Shown piece by piece: positions 63,430-64,000 of a stretch of 64,000 bases of DNA (the stretch's first letter is position 1; each line of letters opens with the position of its first letter). A model generated the notes under the pieces. The model saw nothing but the letters and a program-made list of their open reading frames with translations. It did not search any database and was not told the origin of the DNA. The stretch spans positions 21,628,792-21,692,791 of the forward strand of contig AP025069.1 of assembly GCA_036186865.1 (NCBI GenBank), written 5' to 3'. The DNA is from Eustoma russellianum. Its lineage: Eukaryota > Streptophyta > Magnoliopsida > Gentianales > Gentianaceae. The position numbers were made by a program, and so were the translations under genes.

Positions 63430-64000
63430 CAACATAGATGACATTTTGGAAGGAAAAAAGAAAAAGGAAGATAAAATTTCGGCCATAAGGCCTAGGCCCA
63501 GATGGAAGGAAGACTTCCATGATTTCTTACAAGCAACCTTCATTTTCTTACACTCTACCAACCACTTCACTTCATCCATTTTTCCTCCTTTCCCTCTCTT
63601 TCCTCTCTTGGACGAAATATTGTCTTAGAAATAGGGTGTTTTCTCTCTTCATCTCACACAATCATCTAAAACATTAGCTATAACATCCTCCATCATCCAC
63701 GCACTAAAGAGACCAACTATAGTTGAGCCAAGAACCAAGGAGCAACAAGGTAAGAATATCGTCTAAGTTCAACTATCCTCCATTTATCCATTTCATGGTT
63801 CCTCACTAACCCTCTTATTTTGGTCCAAAACCCATGGGTTCCTAGGGGAGGAAAAAGAAGAGTTTCTTTAAGCCAAGTGCGAAAATCTTCACTTGTATTG
63901 AAAGGTTAAGTGATAAAGGTATCCTTCATGGATTTTCAAAGATTCCAGTTTATATGTTCATATACAGTTGGATCATTCATGATGTATGTTCAAGGTTTTA
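63430..64000 (+). other. Leader- or LTR-like sequence at the right edge
   Basis: Pyrimidine-rich blocks (CTTTCCCTCTCTTTCCTCTC) and AGCAACAAGGTAAGAATATC with a donor-like GTAAG resemble a 5' UTR or an LTR such as the solo LTR near 40550-40620. No coding sequence or boundary was recognised. Confidence 0.25.

Overview
The window looks like repeat-dense nuclear DNA of a flowering plant, probably a eudicot. It is AT-rich and holds Ty1/copia and Ty3/gypsy LTR retrotransposons of plant lineages, a plant L1-type LINE tail, a tRNA-derived SINE, Mutator-like MITEs and genes with GT-AG introns. No bacterial, organellar or CRISPR features were seen. The only convincing host gene is a small secreted cysteine-rich protein gene (exon 1 48580-48679, exon 2 60802-61088). 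Nearly everything else is nested, mostly broken transposable elements.

Layout. 1-5222: minus-strand copia element A (gag and start of pol, PBS, 2.7 kb LTR), abutting a plus-strand fragment of a relative at 5223-5575. 5812-6889: candidate LTR with a PBS behind it. 7640-8398: minus-strand fragment of the same gag family. 8636-10917: broken copia RT/RNase H and a candidate 3' LTR. 10918-13230: no gene seen. 13295-27490: Tat-like gypsy 1 with gag, a deletion of PR-RT-RNH, integrase, and a decayed antisense gene. It holds a LINE tail (17899-18625) and an almost complete Ale-like copia (20194-25297). 27564-47540: copia B, opened up by three later insertions with recognisable target-site duplications: an 11.6 kb tandem array LTR-INT-LTR-INT-LTR of a non-autonomous copia relative (27894-39531, TSD aatac), a 181-bp MITE (39708-39888, TSD caaatcaac) and a 2.8 kb solo LTR (40093-42907, TSD cgatt/tgatt). 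47906-48089: a GC-rich foldback MITE (TSD ttcagtggc). 48877-60349: complete Tat-like gypsy 2 (TSD attag), lying in the intron of the cysteine-rich gene. 60350-64000: rest of that intron with a SINE, exon 2, then AT-rich flank.

The most interesting biology is in two places. First, the host gene: joining its exons at a phase-1 GT-AG intron gives a 128-residue precursor with a signal peptide and two consecutive six-cysteine modules of knottin-like spacing; its intron grew from about 0.6 kb to 12.1 kb when gypsy 2 inserted. Second, gypsy 2 carries, opposite to gag-pol, a four-exon gene (50228-52872) with a putative gypsy-type transposon domain, a basic nuclear-signal-like patch and a long coiled coil. 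A decayed relative of this antisense gene, with one splice donor at an equivalent place, is in gypsy 1. The space between the convergent 3' ends of pol and the antisense gene holds tandem repeats (98 bp x 7 in gypsy 2; diverged repeats in gypsy 1).

All coordinates and translations were read by eye. No database search, alignment program or expression data were available.
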